Assembly (NCBI GenBank): GCA_014860005.1
Contig: JACZKP010000110.1
Location: 62,001 to 126,000, forward strand
Reading direction: 5' to 3'
Origin: Verrucomicrobiota bacterium
Lineage (GTDB): Bacteria; Verrucomicrobiota; Verrucomicrobiae; Limisphaerales; UBA11358
DNA length: 64,000 bases
The translations under genes and the position numbers were made by a program. This document shows positions 8,856 through 18,245 of the stretch, piece by piece; positions within the stretch are counted from its first letter, which is position 1, and every line of letters begins with the position of its first letter. Below the pieces are notes generated by a model that was given only the letters and a program-made list of their open reading frames with translations, had not been told where the DNA came from and searched no databases.

Positions 8856-10205
8856 TTACTTTCCGGCTTCGGGAGGTCGAATCACCAAAACGGGACGCTG
8901 GCTGCGCGCCATCACGTCTTGCGAAACCGAACCTAGGATGGCTTTGGACAATCCCGAACGCCCGTGCGAGCTAATGCAGATCAAATCAGCACCAAAGCGT
9001 TCCGCTGCCTGGCAAATGGCGGTTGCGACATTGGAGTGTTCCACCAACTCGACTTGGCTACTGATTCCGCGCGCTTCAGCCTCCGGCGAAATGAGCGCCT
9101 GCAATTGAGCGGACAGCCGATCGTTTCGCTCGGAGTGTTTTATTTCGGGCGCTTGCGCTTTTTCCAGACTGCGGCCAGTGGCCTTGACCACGTGCAGCAG
9201 ACACACCTGACCACCGCGTCGAAGGGTCGAGTAGGCAAACGGAATCGCCCGGTTGCCCAGTTTGGAAAAATCCGTGGTTACCAACACACGCTTGAACCGA
9301 GAGATGCTCCCACGATCTGCCGGCTCGGCTGCGGCGATCGGAATACACGCCACGTTGAGGGGAGCGTGATGCAGGACGGCCCGCGATACCGACCCCAACC
9401 TCGCGAGGCCACGGCGTTGGTTTGTCCCGACCACGATTACGTCAGCTTTCTCGTTTGCGGCGATCTCTATCAGTTGCGGATCTGGCCGCCCCAAGCCTGC
9501 CGCCACGCGGAAGCGCAACTTTGTTTTTCCGAGAACCTCTTCGCATTTCTCCTGGAGGTCGCGCTTCAACAGCTTCTCGACTTCTGATGGGTAATACGGG
9601 TGCGCTTGATCATATCCCGCACCGAAACGCCCGCCCACCTCCGGAGGCCAGGCCACGTACACGACCGTTATCCGGCAAGGCCCGATTTTGCTCAGGAACG
9701 AAGTCCAGCGCAGGGCGGCATCGCCACTCTCGCTGAAGTCGTATGCGACCACCACGTTCAACGGTCGTTGGCTACGCGCCCAGGCCTCCAATGGTTTTTG
9801 GTTTCGCACGACCAGGGTGGGGACGGACGCATTTTGCGCCGTGCGCTCGGCAACGCTGCCGACGAACCAACGGCTCGGCGCAATCTGTCCCAACGAGGAA
9901 ACGACGATCAGGCGAGCTCCTGAATCCGTGGCCGCCTTGACCAGGCTGACAGCCGGTGAACCTTGGAGGAATAGTTCTTCAACCGTGGCACCCTGCCTCC
10001 GTAACCGTTCGGCTTCCTTCTTCAGTTTGGTCTGCCGACTACTACACAAGTAGTCCATCAATTCCTTCGAAGGCAACTCGTAGCGGCTGGTATCCATGAC
10101 GTGGACCAGTGATAAAGTACCTTGGAGTCGCGCCGTCAACGCTGCCGCCGCGTTGGCCGCTTCATTCGCATGGGTGGAGAAATCGGTGCCGCAAATGATT
10201 TTCAT
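8856..10205 (-). CDS. Triple-domain universal stress protein
   Basis: The protein carries three USP repeats in 449 residues: about 1-133 (MKIICGTDFS to VPTLVVRN), 145-293 (from NVVVAYDFSESGDAALRW) and 302-449 (from RVLVTTDFSKLGNRA). Only the last repeat has the canonical ATP loop, SSHGRSGLSKAILGSVSQDV. The first has GQIAPSRWFVGS and the second NQRRGLARLGS in the equivalent place. It is a paralogue of the two genes upstream and shares their start sequence. No clear ribosome binding site precedes the ATG, which is chosen from that shared start. Function beyond stress survival is unknown. Confidence 0.9.
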   Translation of the reverse strand: MKIICGTDFSTHANEAANAAAALTARLQGTLSLVHVMDTSRYELPSKELMDYLCSSRQTKLKKEAERLRRQGATVEELFLQGSPAVSLVKAATDSGARLIVVSSLGQIAPSRWFVGSVAERTAQNASVPTLVVRNQKPLEAWARSQRPLNVVVAYDFSESGDAALRWTSFLSKIGPCRITVVYVAWPPEVGGRFGAGYDQAHPYYPSEVEKLLKRDLQEKCEEVLGKTKLRFRVAAGLGRPDPQLIEIAANEKADVIVVGTNQRRGLARLGSVSRAVLHHAPLNVACIPIAAAEPADRGSISRFKRVLVTTDFSKLGNRAIPFAYSTLRRGGQVCLLHVVKATGRSLEKAQAPEIKHSERNDRLSAQLQALISPEAEARGISSQVELVEHSNVATAICQAAERFGADLICISSHGRSGLSKAILGSVSQDVMARSQRPVLVIRPPEAGK

Positions 10206-10328
10206 AAATAATGTGATGTCGCTACTGGTTACGCTCTACTTCTAAATCCGTTCCATTGTCTTGAATCTTTTCAACACGGTCGAGAGCCTATTTGTTCATG
10301 GTCTTCAGCATAATTCCGTTGGCTGGAA

Positions 10329-11669
10329 TTACGATCGTATGAGCAAAACCGGACGGGAGCTTCGCCTCATCACGGATTCGGTGACTGAGCCGAGCAATTT
10401 CTTCTTCAAGTCCGATCGTCCGCGCGACCCAATGCAAATCAACTCGGCACCGGAGCGCTCCGCAGCTTGGCAGATCGCGGCGGCAGGATGCTGATGCTCC
10501 ACTACCTCAACCCGACTCTGGATTCCTCGCGCGAGGGCGCTTTCTGGAACAAGCGCCTCCAACCGCGCGGCGAGATCCCTCTTCCGTTTCGCATGACGTC
10601 CGTCTGTCCCTTCGGCATCTGGCTTGAAACCTCCGACAGGTGGAATCACATGAACCAGGCTCACCTCCCCACCGCGTTGCGCGGCGCCGTAGGCAAAAGC
10701 GATGGCCTTGTTTCCCAGCTTCGAGAAGTCAGTCGGAACCAGCACCCGCTTGAATGCGGGAATGCCATTTTGCCGCTCATCCAAGTCAACAGTCATCGGC
10801 ACGCACGCGACGTTCGTAGACGCGTGATGAAGAATTCCGCGTGACACCGAGCCAAGCCAGAAGCGATTCAGTCCGCGGCGTTGATTCGTTCCGACAACGA
10901 TCAGGTCTGCCTTGCTCGCTTTGGCGAGCTCAATGAGATGGGTCTCCATGCTTCCCCAGCCGGAAACCACGTTAAGCCGGGCTTTAGTTTTGCCCAGAAT
11001 CTCTCGGCATCGTTGTTTGAGATCACGTTCCAACAGCGCATGAACTTCCGGCGGATTGTCACCTTTAGGCATGTAATCACCAACCCCGAGCCGCCACGTT
11101 TCCGACGGCGGCCACGACAGGTAAGTAACCGTGAGGTTACACGGCCCAATTTCCGACAGGGATAAGACCCAACGAAGTGCCGCATCGGCGCTCTCCGAAA
11201 AGTCATAGCCAATGAAGACATTAAGCGCCCGTTTACCCTTGGCCCATTCTATCAAGCAATCATGGTCACGGACCACCAAAGTTGGCACAGTTGAGTTCTG
11301 CGCCGTTCGTTCCGCAACGCTTCCGGCCAGCCACCGGCTGGGAGCGATCTGTCCCATGGTCGAAACAATGATCAAGTTGGCCTTGAAATGCTGGGCAGAG
11401 TTGACCAACACTTCGTGCGGCTTCCCGAGCACCAGCTTCTCCACAACATCGGCCCCCAATGTTCGCAGCCGATTTCCCTCGGCCACGAGTTTTCGTCGGA
11501 GTTTGTTCCGCAGATAGTTCACATGCGGCTCGGACAGGAACTCCAAGTGAGCGGGCGCAACAGCATGCACCAACTTGAAGGGTACATCGCGCTTGGCAGC
11601 CAAGGCGGCCGCCACGTTGGCCGCGTGTGCCGAATGCACCGAAAAGTCTGTTCCACAAATAATTTTCAT
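10329..11669 (-). CDS. Triple-domain universal stress protein
   Basis: A second member of the triple-USP set. The ATG at 11669 is preferred over one at 11696. A GGAG motif lies 6 nt before it, and the protein then begins MKIICGTDFS like its paralogues. The stop of the upstream gene is one base away. Domain 1 carries GQIAPSRWLAGSVAERT, and domain 2 GTNQRRGLNRFWLGSVSRGI. Domain 3 carries GSRGRSDLKKKLLGSVTESV, where the second loop glycine is Asp. None of the three loops is fully canonical. This may be a non-ATP-binding version, which is inference. Confidence 0.9.
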   Translation of the reverse strand: MKIICGTDFSVHSAHAANVAAALAAKRDVPFKLVHAVAPAHLEFLSEPHVNYLRNKLRRKLVAEGNRLRTLGADVVEKLVLGKPHEVLVNSAQHFKANLIIVSTMGQIAPSRWLAGSVAERTAQNSTVPTLVVRDHDCLIEWAKGKRALNVFIGYDFSESADAALRWVLSLSEIGPCNLTVTYLSWPPSETWRLGVGDYMPKGDNPPEVHALLERDLKQRCREILGKTKARLNVVSGWGSMETHLIELAKASKADLIVVGTNQRRGLNRFWLGSVSRGILHHASTNVACVPMTVDLDERQNGIPAFKRVLVPTDFSKLGNKAIAFAYGAAQRGGEVSLVHVIPPVGGFKPDAEGTDGRHAKRKRDLAARLEALVPESALARGIQSRVEVVEHQHPAAAICQAAERSGAELICIGSRGRSDLKKKLLGSVTESVMRRSSRPVLLIRS

Positions 11670-11670
11670 T

Positions 11671-13059
11671 TCACACTCCACATTTGATTGGTTCATTCTT
11701 CATTGCGTCGGCACATTGCCTTCGCTCGTTGCCTCGCAGGACAAGGACAGCACGTTTGCTCTGTGCCATTACGTCTTGAGAAACCGATCCGAAGATAGTT
11801 TCCTTGAAACCGGACCGGCCGCGCGACCCCATGCAAATGAGGTCAGCATCAAATCGATTTGCAGCTTGGGAGATGGCCGCCGCCGGTTCGTGATGTTCCA
11901 CCACTTCCCTCTGCGTTGTGATTCCGCGATTTGCTGCTGCTTTCGGGATTAGGCCTTCCAGGCGCGCGGAAAGTTTCTGACTTTCAGCACGTCCCTGCCC
12001 GTCTTTGCAAACCCCGTTACCATTCTGCTGCGTTGGGGGCATGACGTGTATCAGCCGCACTTCGCCACCGTTGCGAACGGAGGCATAGGCGAGTGAAATC
12101 GCTTGCGCTGCTGCATCAGTGAAGTCGATGGGCACCAGCACTCGATTGAACTGCGGTTGTTCCGGCTGGGCTGGGCGCTCGATTACAGCTGCTGGCACGC
12201 AAGCCACGTTCATGTGCGCGTAGTGTAATACCGCGCGGGAAACGGATCCCAGCCGCGCCAAACCACGTCGCTGACTCGTGCCAACGACGAGCAAATCAGC
12301 CCGACTGTCTGCAGCCACCTCGATGAGGTGCGAATCCGGGCGACCCCAATCCGCCAGGACGCGGACCTTCGCCCCATTCTCGCCAAAGATGGAGTCACAC
12401 TTCTGCTTGAGTTCCTTTGCCAGGAATTGTTTGATTCCGGACGGGTAGTAAATCGACGACATCGGCGGTGCGATTCCCAGCCGCGCCCGTTCCTTAACTG
12501 CGGAAGCCACGTAAACAACCGTGATTTCACAAGGAGCAATTTCGCGCAATGAAGCAGCCCAGCGCAACGCAACTTCAGCACTGGCGGAATAATCGTATCC
12601 CACGATTACTTGCAATGGACGTTTGTCGTACGCCCAATTTTTCAACCCGCTTGGATTGCGAACGACCAACACGGGGATAGATGAACTCTGCACGGCTTGA
12701 TCTGTAATGCTTCCAACGAACCATTTGCTCGGCGCAATTTGTCCGTTGGCTGACACAACCAGCAACTGTGCGTCGGTCGCTTTGGCCAGATCGGTGAGTT
12801 TCGTCGCAGGTGTGCCCTCGACCACGCGTGCCTCGACGCGCGCAGCTCTCCGCTTGACGCGTTCGATCAACGGATTGAGTTTCTTTTGGCGGTTGTCGCG
12901 CAGGTGATCCATCAGTTCCTTCGACGGATTGCTGTAGCGACTCGGATCAAGAACATGGACAAGCGTGAGTGTTTCGCCAAGGCGCGCTGCCAGAGTCGCC
13001 GCCGTCAAAGCCGCTTCATTGGCGTGTACGGAAAAGTCTGTGCCGCAAATTATCTTCAT
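11671..13059 (-). CDS. Triple-domain universal stress protein, first gene of the USP operon
   Basis: This is the third triple-USP paralogue and the promoter-proximal gene of the array. The ATG at 13059 gives the shared start MKIICGTDFSVHANEAA; an upstream frame start at 13092 would only add unrelated residues. The domain 1 loop is GQIAPSKWFVGS, the domain 2 loop SQRRGLARLGS, and the domain 3 loop is the canonical GSRGRSGFKETIFGSVSQDV. A C-terminal extension of about 20 residues follows the last strand. It diverges from the pyruvate dehydrogenase operon across 436 bp of non-coding DNA. Confidence 0.9.
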   Translation of the reverse strand: MKIICGTDFSVHANEAALTAATLAARLGETLTLVHVLDPSRYSNPSKELMDHLRDNRQKKLNPLIERVKRRAARVEARVVEGTPATKLTDLAKATDAQLLVVSANGQIAPSKWFVGSITDQAVQSSSIPVLVVRNPSGLKNWAYDKRPLQVIVGYDYSASAEVALRWAASLREIAPCEITVVYVASAVKERARLGIAPPMSSIYYPSGIKQFLAKELKQKCDSIFGENGAKVRVLADWGRPDSHLIEVAADSRADLLVVGTSQRRGLARLGSVSRAVLHYAHMNVACVPAAVIERPAQPEQPQFNRVLVPIDFTDAAAQAISLAYASVRNGGEVRLIHVMPPTQQNGNGVCKDGQGRAESQKLSARLEGLIPKAAANRGITTQREVVEHHEPAAAISQAANRFDADLICMGSRGRSGFKETIFGSVSQDVMAQSKRAVLVLRGNERRQCADAMKNEPIKCGV

Positions 13060-13495
13060 GTCAGTTTGTCTTTCTTTGAGTGTTTGTTGCACTGCGAGCT
13101 TTCAGATTCACGCCCGGCAGTGCAGTGACTGAACGTGATTGAACCGGACGCTCGGCGTTCGAGCAGCAACGCTTCGTGTGGCTATGCACCGTGCGTGTTG
13201 TCCGGGGAACCCTTTTCGACGTCGACCAAACCACCACCGATTAGCATCTGAAGGCTCTGTCTTCCTTTAGCTGGCTCCATGCCAGCTTTGCCTTGCCGCG
13301 TTTTCCAACCAATTCGCGCGAAATACAGCAGCCGGAATCTTGATTGAGACGATGGGGCGGAATGATTTGTTCCGGCATCGGCTCGTAATGCACCGTTCCC
13401 CCGGGAACGCGCATGGCAACGCCGCATCAGCTAAAGATGTATTTGCAATACAGCTTTTGCCGGGTATGTTGTAATGCGCTTATGACGGACGCTGC
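13060..13495. other. Divergent intergenic region between USP array and PDH operon
   Basis: These 436 bp separate the leftward USP array from the rightward PDH operon. I see no credible gene here: the short open frames lack recognisable content. The region holds an inverted repeat (GCACTGC at 13089-13095 and GCAGTGC at 13117-13123) in the USP leader, and the NsrR-like palindrome at 13431-13459 near pdhA. Promoters for both directions are expected here, but I could not assign -35/-10 boxes with confidence. Confidence 0.6.
13431..13459. promoter_or_regulatory. NsrR/Rrf2-like operator upstream of pdhA
   Basis: Imperfect palindrome made of CTAAAGATGTATTT, a central G, and CAATACAGCTTTTG; 11 of 14 positions pair. 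It resembles the known NsrR consensus of AAGATG-type half-sites around an AT core. It shares the left 12 bases and the right core AATACAGCTTT, at identical spacing, with the palindrome between RIC and nsrR at 54903-54931. It ends 36 nt before the pdhA ATG, a position fit for repression. Binding itself is inferred. Confidence 0.72.
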
Positions 13496-14614
13496 ATGAA
13501 CGAAAGCATTCCAACTTTTTGCGACCAGGTGGGGCGACGGGAAACCCTCGTCAACGGGAATGGCTTTGCCGAAGTCGAAGTGAACCGCGGATTGAGGCCG
13601 GAGGACAAAGTCCACCTCTTGCGTCAAATGCTGCGCATTCGGCGCTTCGAGCAGACTGCCCTCAAAGAGTATCAAACCGGGAGGCAAATGGGCGGCTTCC
13701 TGCACCTCTACACCGGCCAGGAATCGGTCGCCGTCGGCACGATTTCGCTTTGCGGCGACGACGACCACATCATCACTGGTTATCGAGACCACGGTCATGC
13801 ACTCGCGAAGGGCATGTCCATGAACGAATGCATGGCGGAGTTGTTCGGCAAGGTGACGGGCTGTTCCAAAGGCAAAGGAGGGTCCATGCACTTCTTCGCG
13901 CCGGACAAGAACTATTGGGGCGGGCACGGCATCGTAGCCGGGCAGACGCCGCTGGGCCTCGGGCTGGCGTTCGCGTTGAAATACAAAGGTGTGAAAGGGT
14001 GCTGCCTTTGCTACCTGGGCGACGGTGCGGTCAACCAAGGGGTCTATCAGGCGTCGCTGAATCTGGCGTCGCTTTGGAATCTTCCCGTCATCTACATCAT
14101 CGAGAACAATCAATACTCGATGGGAACCAGTTTGGAACGCTCCTCTGCCTACAACCACTGCCTCGCGGCCCGCGCCGAGAGTTACAAAATCGAATGGGAT
14201 CGAATTAAGGGCGAAGATATCTATGAACTGCGGGCCAAGACGTGGACGGCCATCGAACGTGCCCACAATCAATCGCGTCCGACGGTGCTGCAAATGGACA
14301 CTTACCGCTACCACGGCCACTCCGTATCGGATGCCAACGCGAAGAAGTATCGTGCCCCGGAGGAGATCGAAACTTACCGGAAATTGCACGATCCGCTCCG
14401 GCTTTGGCAGCAGCGGCTGTTCGAGGAAGGCATTGTTTCCGACGAACAAGTCGCCGAAATGGATGCCGGTGCGCAAGCCGAGGCTGACGCGGCGGTGGAA
14501 TTCGCAAAAGCCAGCCCGCTACCGGAGCCGGAGGATATCTTTGCGGACGTTTACTGCGAGGTGGACCGCCAGACACCGGCGGGACGAACCGGAAAACATT
14601 TTTTCAATGATTAG
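13496..14614 (+). CDS. pdhA: Pyruvate dehydrogenase E1 component, alpha subunit
   Basis: Thiamine-diphosphate-dependent decarboxylase subunit of the PDH complex (pyruvate to acetyl-lipoyl). The TPP motif runs from GDG at 175-177 to NN at 204-205. The stretch IITGYRDHGHALAKGM and the phosphorylation-loop-like YRYHGHSVSD are typical of the alpha2beta2 E1 family. Length of 372 is normal, with about 30 unaligned N-terminal residues. It is the first gene of a plus-strand operon (E1a, E1b, E2, E3 and three redox genes). Its start lies 36 nt after the NsrR-like operator. An acetoin dehydrogenase role is the main alternative, but the E2/E3 context favours PDH. Confidence 0.93.
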   Translation: MNESIPTFCDQVGRRETLVNGNGFAEVEVNRGLRPEDKVHLLRQMLRIRRFEQTALKEYQTGRQMGGFLHLYTGQESVAVGTISLCGDDDHIITGYRDHGHALAKGMSMNECMAELFGKVTGCSKGKGGSMHFFAPDKNYWGGHGIVAGQTPLGLGLAFALKYKGVKGCCLCYLGDGAVNQGVYQASLNLASLWNLPVIYIIENNQYSMGTSLERSSAYNHCLAARAESYKIEWDRIKGEDIYELRAKTWTAIERAHNQSRPTVLQMDTYRYHGHSVSDANAKKYRAPEEIETYRKLHDPLRLWQQRLFEEGIVSDEQVAEMDAGAQAEADAAVEFAKASPLPEPEDIFADVYCEVDRQTPAGRTGKHFFND

Positions 14615-14637
14615 ACCGTTTATGCCCATCAGCCCTT

Positions 14638-15612
14638 ATGTCCAAGATCACCTATCGCAAGGCCTTGAATGACGCGTTGGCGGAGGAACTCGCCCGCGAT
14701 GAAAACGTGTTCGTCATTGGCGAGGAAGTTGCCCAGTACAATGGCGCTTACAAAGTGACCGAAGGTCTGTTGGCGCGCTTCGGTGACAAGCGAGTACTGG
14801 ACACGCCGATTACGGAAGCCGCCTTCGTCGGCCTGGGCGTCGGCGCCTCAATGCTCGGACTTCGTCCAGTCATTGAGTTGATGTTCTGGAGTTTTGCCTA
14901 TGTTGCCTACGACCAGATAGTCAACAACGCCGGCTGCATCCGTTACATGTCTGGCGGCTTGATCAATCTGCCACTGGTCATTCGAGGGCCGGCCAATGGT
15001 GGTACCAACGTTGGCGCCACGCATTCGCACACGCCGGAAAGCATCCTGGCCAGCAACCCGGGAGTGAAGGTGGTGTGCCCGGCCACGGCCTACGATGCCA
15101 AAGGGCTGATGAAGACTGCGATTCGCGACAATGATCCCGTGTTCGTAATGGAAAACACGCTCCTCTACGGCGAAACATGGGAAGTGCCCGAGGAGGAATA
15201 CCTCATTCCACTGGGTGTGGCCGATGTAAAGCGGACCGGAACGGATCTCTCACTGATCGCCCATGGTCGCGGAACCATTACCAGCATGAAAGCGGCGGAA
15301 ATCCTGGCCAGCGAGCACGGCATCCGCGCCGAGGTTGTGGACTTGCGCTCAATTCGACCACTGGACGAGGAAGCAATTCTCCGCTCTGTCCACAAAACGC
15401 ATCGCGCGGTGTTGGTGGACGAGAACAAACCGTTTTGCGCGGTGAGCGCGCAGATCGCCGCCATGATCCAGGAAAAAGCGTTTGACGATCTCGATGCGCC
15501 GGTCCTGCGGGTTTGTTCGCTCGACGCGCCGGCGATTTACAGCCCGCCGCTGGAGAAACTGCAATTGCCCACCCCGGAACGCGTCGTGGAAAAAGTGTTG
15601 AGCATCATTTGA
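14638..15612 (+). CDS. pdhB: Pyruvate dehydrogenase E1 component, beta subunit
   Basis: Partner of the alpha subunit in the E1 heterotetramer. It starts ITYRKALNDALAEELARDENVFVIGEEVAQYNGAYKVT (first residues of the family pyrimidine-binding domain) and ends with the transketolase C-terminal domain, including EVVDLRSIRPLDEEAI. The 324 residues are the usual length. It begins 23 nt after the pdhA stop and is followed 11 nt later by the E2 gene. No odd features. Confidence 0.93.
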   Translation: MSKITYRKALNDALAEELARDENVFVIGEEVAQYNGAYKVTEGLLARFGDKRVLDTPITEAAFVGLGVGASMLGLRPVIELMFWSFAYVAYDQIVNNAGCIRYMSGGLINLPLVIRGPANGGTNVGATHSHTPESILASNPGVKVVCPATAYDAKGLMKTAIRDNDPVFVMENTLLYGETWEVPEEEYLIPLGVADVKRTGTDLSLIAHGRGTITSMKAAEILASEHGIRAEVVDLRSIRPLDEEAILRSVHKTHRAVLVDENKPFCAVSAQIAAMIQEKAFDDLDAPVLRVCSLDAPAIYSPPLEKLQLPTPERVVEKVLSII

Positions 15613-15623
15613 GGATACTGGTC

Positions 15624-16844
15624 ATGCCATACATCGAAATGCCAAAACTCAGCGATACGATGACCGAAGGCACCGTGGTCAAGTGGCGCAAGGCGGTTGG
15701 CGACTCCGTGAGCGTCGGCGATGTAATCGCTGAGATTGAAACCGACAAGGCGGTGATGGAACTGGAGGCATTCGACGAAGGAACGCTGACGGAAATGTAT
15801 ATCCCCGATGGAGGCAAGGCGCAGATCGGCGAGAGAATCGCGCTATTACTGTCTCCCGGGGAAATCGCGCCACGAGAACCATCCAGCGAGAGCCAAGTGA
15901 AAGCAACGCGTTCACCAGCAGCCAACCAAGGCGGGAGCACTTTGCCGGCTGCCAAGGCAAGTCCGCCGCAAACCATTGTGCCTCCCCTCAGCAGCCGGGT
16001 GAAAGCATCTCCATTGGCAAAAAAGGTCGCTGGCGTCAAAGGAGTGGACTTGAATTCAATTCAGGGTTCCGGCCCTGGCGGACGCATCGTGGCCCGCGAT
16101 GTCGAGTCGGTTGCGGTTGCAGTTACACCCGGGTCCCCATCCGTCGGCCAAGGTGACCGACGCATTCCGCTGTCCGGGATGCGCAAAATCATCGCGGAGC
16201 GGCTGCTCGCCAGTAAAACCCAGATTCCACATTTCTACCTCAACATCGAAGTGGATGCTGGCGAACTCCTGCGCTTGCGCGGACAAATCAATGCGGCACT
16301 TGAAAAGGCCGGTGCGGGTAAGCTGACGATCAACGATTGTATTCTGAAAGCGGTGATCATGGCGGCCACGAAAGTTCCCCGCGTCAACGCGTCCTTCGCC
16401 GGTGACGCCATCATCGAATATGACGATGTTCACCTCTCGGTTGCGGTGGCGATAGATGACGGTCTGGTGACCCCCGTGATTCGCCAGGCCCAGAAAAAAT
16501 CCCTTCGTGAAATCAGTGAGGCGGTGAAGGATCTGGCCGCGCGCGCCCGATCCAAAAAACTCAAGCCGGAAGAATATCAGGGTGGTACGCTCACCGTTTC
16601 GAATCTCGGCAGCCACGGCATTGAGAGCTTTTCGGCGGTGATCAATCCGCCACAAGCGATCATTCTGGCCGTCGGCGCCATCGTGAAAAAGCCCGTGGTT
16701 AATGCACAGGAACAGATTGTGGTCGGCCATCGTCTGGCGATCGGCCTCAGCGCAGATCACCGCGTGGTGGATGGCGCGATTGGCGCGCAATACCTCGCGG
16801 AACTTCGGCAATTGTTGGAGAATCCAGCATTGTTGTTACTTTGA
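15624..16844 (+). CDS. pdhC: Dihydrolipoamide acetyltransferase (E2 of PDH)
   Basis: Transfers the acetyl group from E1 to CoA through a lipoyl arm. There is one lipoyl domain (residues 1-78) with the modified lysine at K42 in ETDKAVMELEAF. A Pro/Ala linker follows, then an E3-binding domain (SPLAKKVAGVKGVDLNSIQG). The catalytic domain ends in SADHRVVDGA, with active His and Asp. The ATG at 15624 is chosen because the lipoyl fold begins at once (MPYIEMPKLSDTM); the frame stays open upstream into pdhB but without homology. 406 aa. E3 follows 4 nt after the stop. Confidence 0.94.
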   Translation: MPYIEMPKLSDTMTEGTVVKWRKAVGDSVSVGDVIAEIETDKAVMELEAFDEGTLTEMYIPDGGKAQIGERIALLLSPGEIAPREPSSESQVKATRSPAANQGGSTLPAAKASPPQTIVPPLSSRVKASPLAKKVAGVKGVDLNSIQGSGPGGRIVARDVESVAVAVTPGSPSVGQGDRRIPLSGMRKIIAERLLASKTQIPHFYLNIEVDAGELLRLRGQINAALEKAGAGKLTINDCILKAVIMAATKVPRVNASFAGDAIIEYDDVHLSVAVAIDDGLVTPVIRQAQKKSLREISEAVKDLAARARSKKLKPEEYQGGTLTVSNLGSHGIESFSAVINPPQAIILAVGAIVKKPVVNAQEQIVVGHRLAIGLSADHRVVDGAIGAQYLAELRQLLENPALLLL

Positions 16845-16848
16845 GACT

Positions 16849-18225
16849 ATGAACTACGACCTCATCGTCATTGGCGGCGGCCCGGCCGGGTATGTTGGCG
16901 CGATCCGCGCCGCGCAACTCGGCAAACGCGTCGCGTGTGTTGAAAAGGAACGTGCCGGCGGCACTTGTTTGAACTGGGGCTGCATTCCCACCAAATCATT
17001 GTTGCGTAATGCCGAGCTGTTTCACCTGATGAAGCAGCGTGGAGGCGAGTTCGGTTTCAGCTTCGACAACCTGCAGTACGACTGGAGCAAAATCATCAAA
17101 CGCTCGCGCGACGTAGCGGACAAGAACGCCGCTGGCATCGAGTACTTGTTCAAGAAAAACAAGGTGGACTACATTCGCGGCGAAGCATCCCTCTCCGGGA
17201 GCGGCACGGTGGCGGTGAAAGGGGCTGATGGCAAATCGCAGACGCTTGAGGCTGCGAAAATCCTGCTCGCTACTGGTGTCGTTTCACGGCCCATGCCCGG
17301 TTTTCCCTTCAACGGCAAAACCGTCATCGGCAGCCGGGAAGCAATGGTTTTGGAGCAGCAGCCCAAGAGCACTATTATCGTCGGCGCTGGCGCTATCGGG
17401 GTCGAGTTTGCCTATTTCTTCAACGCTTTTGGCACGCGCGTCACGCTGGTGGAAATGATGCCGAATGTTCTGCCGCTCGAAGACAACGAGGTTTCACAAG
17501 CGCTGGAAAAGGTGTTCGCCAAACAAGGCATCAATGTTCTGGCCGGCACAAAAGTGGTCAGAGCCGAATCCGACTCCCATGGCGTCAAGATCACCGTTGA
17601 AGGCAAGAAATCGGAACTCTTGGAGGCTGAAGTTTGTCTGGTGGCGATCGGCGTGACACCGTTGCTGCCGGGAAACCTGACCGTCAAACTAACCGAGCGC
17701 GGTTATATCCGGACAGACGAACGCTACCAGACGAGTCTGCCGGAGGTTTACGCCGCAGGAGACATCATTGGACCGCCTTTGCTCGCGCACGTTGCCAGCT
17801 ACGAAGCGATTCAAGCTGTGGAGGGCATGTTCACCAGGCAGCAGCCCAAGAAAGTAGCCGTGTTTCCCAGTTGCACTTATTGCCAGCCGCAAGTGGCAAG
17901 TGTCGGCCTGACCGAAACGCGCGCGAAAGAGAAAGGGTTGAAGTTCCGGGTTGGGAAGTATCCTTTCAGCGCAAGCGGTAAGGCTCGTGCCGTCGGTGAT
18001 ATGAACGGCTTCGTCAAACTCCTTTTTGGCGAACCGTATGGTGAACTTCTGGGAGCACACATCATCGGCGCGGAGGCAACGGAAATGATTGCCGAGCTGG
18101 CTTTGGCTTTAACGCTGGAAGCCACTCACGAAGAAATAGAGGCCTGCATTCATGCGCACCCAACGCTGAGCGAAGCCGTCCATGAGGCCTCTGGCCAGGC
18201 ATTCGGTACCGCAATCCATGTTTAA
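16849..18225 (+). CDS. lpdA: Dihydrolipoyl dehydrogenase (E3)
   Basis: FAD enzyme reoxidising dihydrolipoamide with NAD+. The FAD motif is VIGGGPAGYVGAIRAAQLG, and the redox disulfide is C40/C45 in GGTCLNWGCIPTKS. The NAD-binding motif is IIVGAGAIGVEFAYFF, and the C-terminal active base lies in HAHPTLSEAVHEA. 458 aa, normal for the family. The ATG at 16849 follows the E2 stop by 4 nt. As the only E3 seen in the window, it probably also serves the 2-oxoglutarate dehydrogenase encoded on the other strand at 20.2-24.3 kb. Confidence 0.95.
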   Translation: MNYDLIVIGGGPAGYVGAIRAAQLGKRVACVEKERAGGTCLNWGCIPTKSLLRNAELFHLMKQRGGEFGFSFDNLQYDWSKIIKRSRDVADKNAAGIEYLFKKNKVDYIRGEASLSGSGTVAVKGADGKSQTLEAAKILLATGVVSRPMPGFPFNGKTVIGSREAMVLEQQPKSTIIVGAGAIGVEFAYFFNAFGTRVTLVEMMPNVLPLEDNEVSQALEKVFAKQGINVLAGTKVVRAESDSHGVKITVEGKKSELLEAEVCLVAIGVTPLLPGNLTVKLTERGYIRTDERYQTSLPEVYAAGDIIGPPLLAHVASYEAIQAVEGMFTRQQPKKVAVFPSCTYCQPQVASVGLTETRAKEKGLKFRVGKYPFSASGKARAVGDMNGFVKLLFGEPYGELLGAHIIGAEATEMIAELALALTLEATHEEIEACIHAHPTLSEAVHEASGQAFGTAIHV

Positions 18226-18245
18226 CAACCGGAAGAGGACACAAC

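Noticed and set aside
13089..13123. Inverted repeat GCACTGC/GCAGTGC as an operator
   Set aside because: Arms are 7 bp with a 21-bp gap and no second copy in the window; too weak to name.
13182..13427. Minus-strand 81-codon frame in the USP/PDH gap
   Set aside because: No ribosome binding site, no domain, in a region better explained as regulatory.
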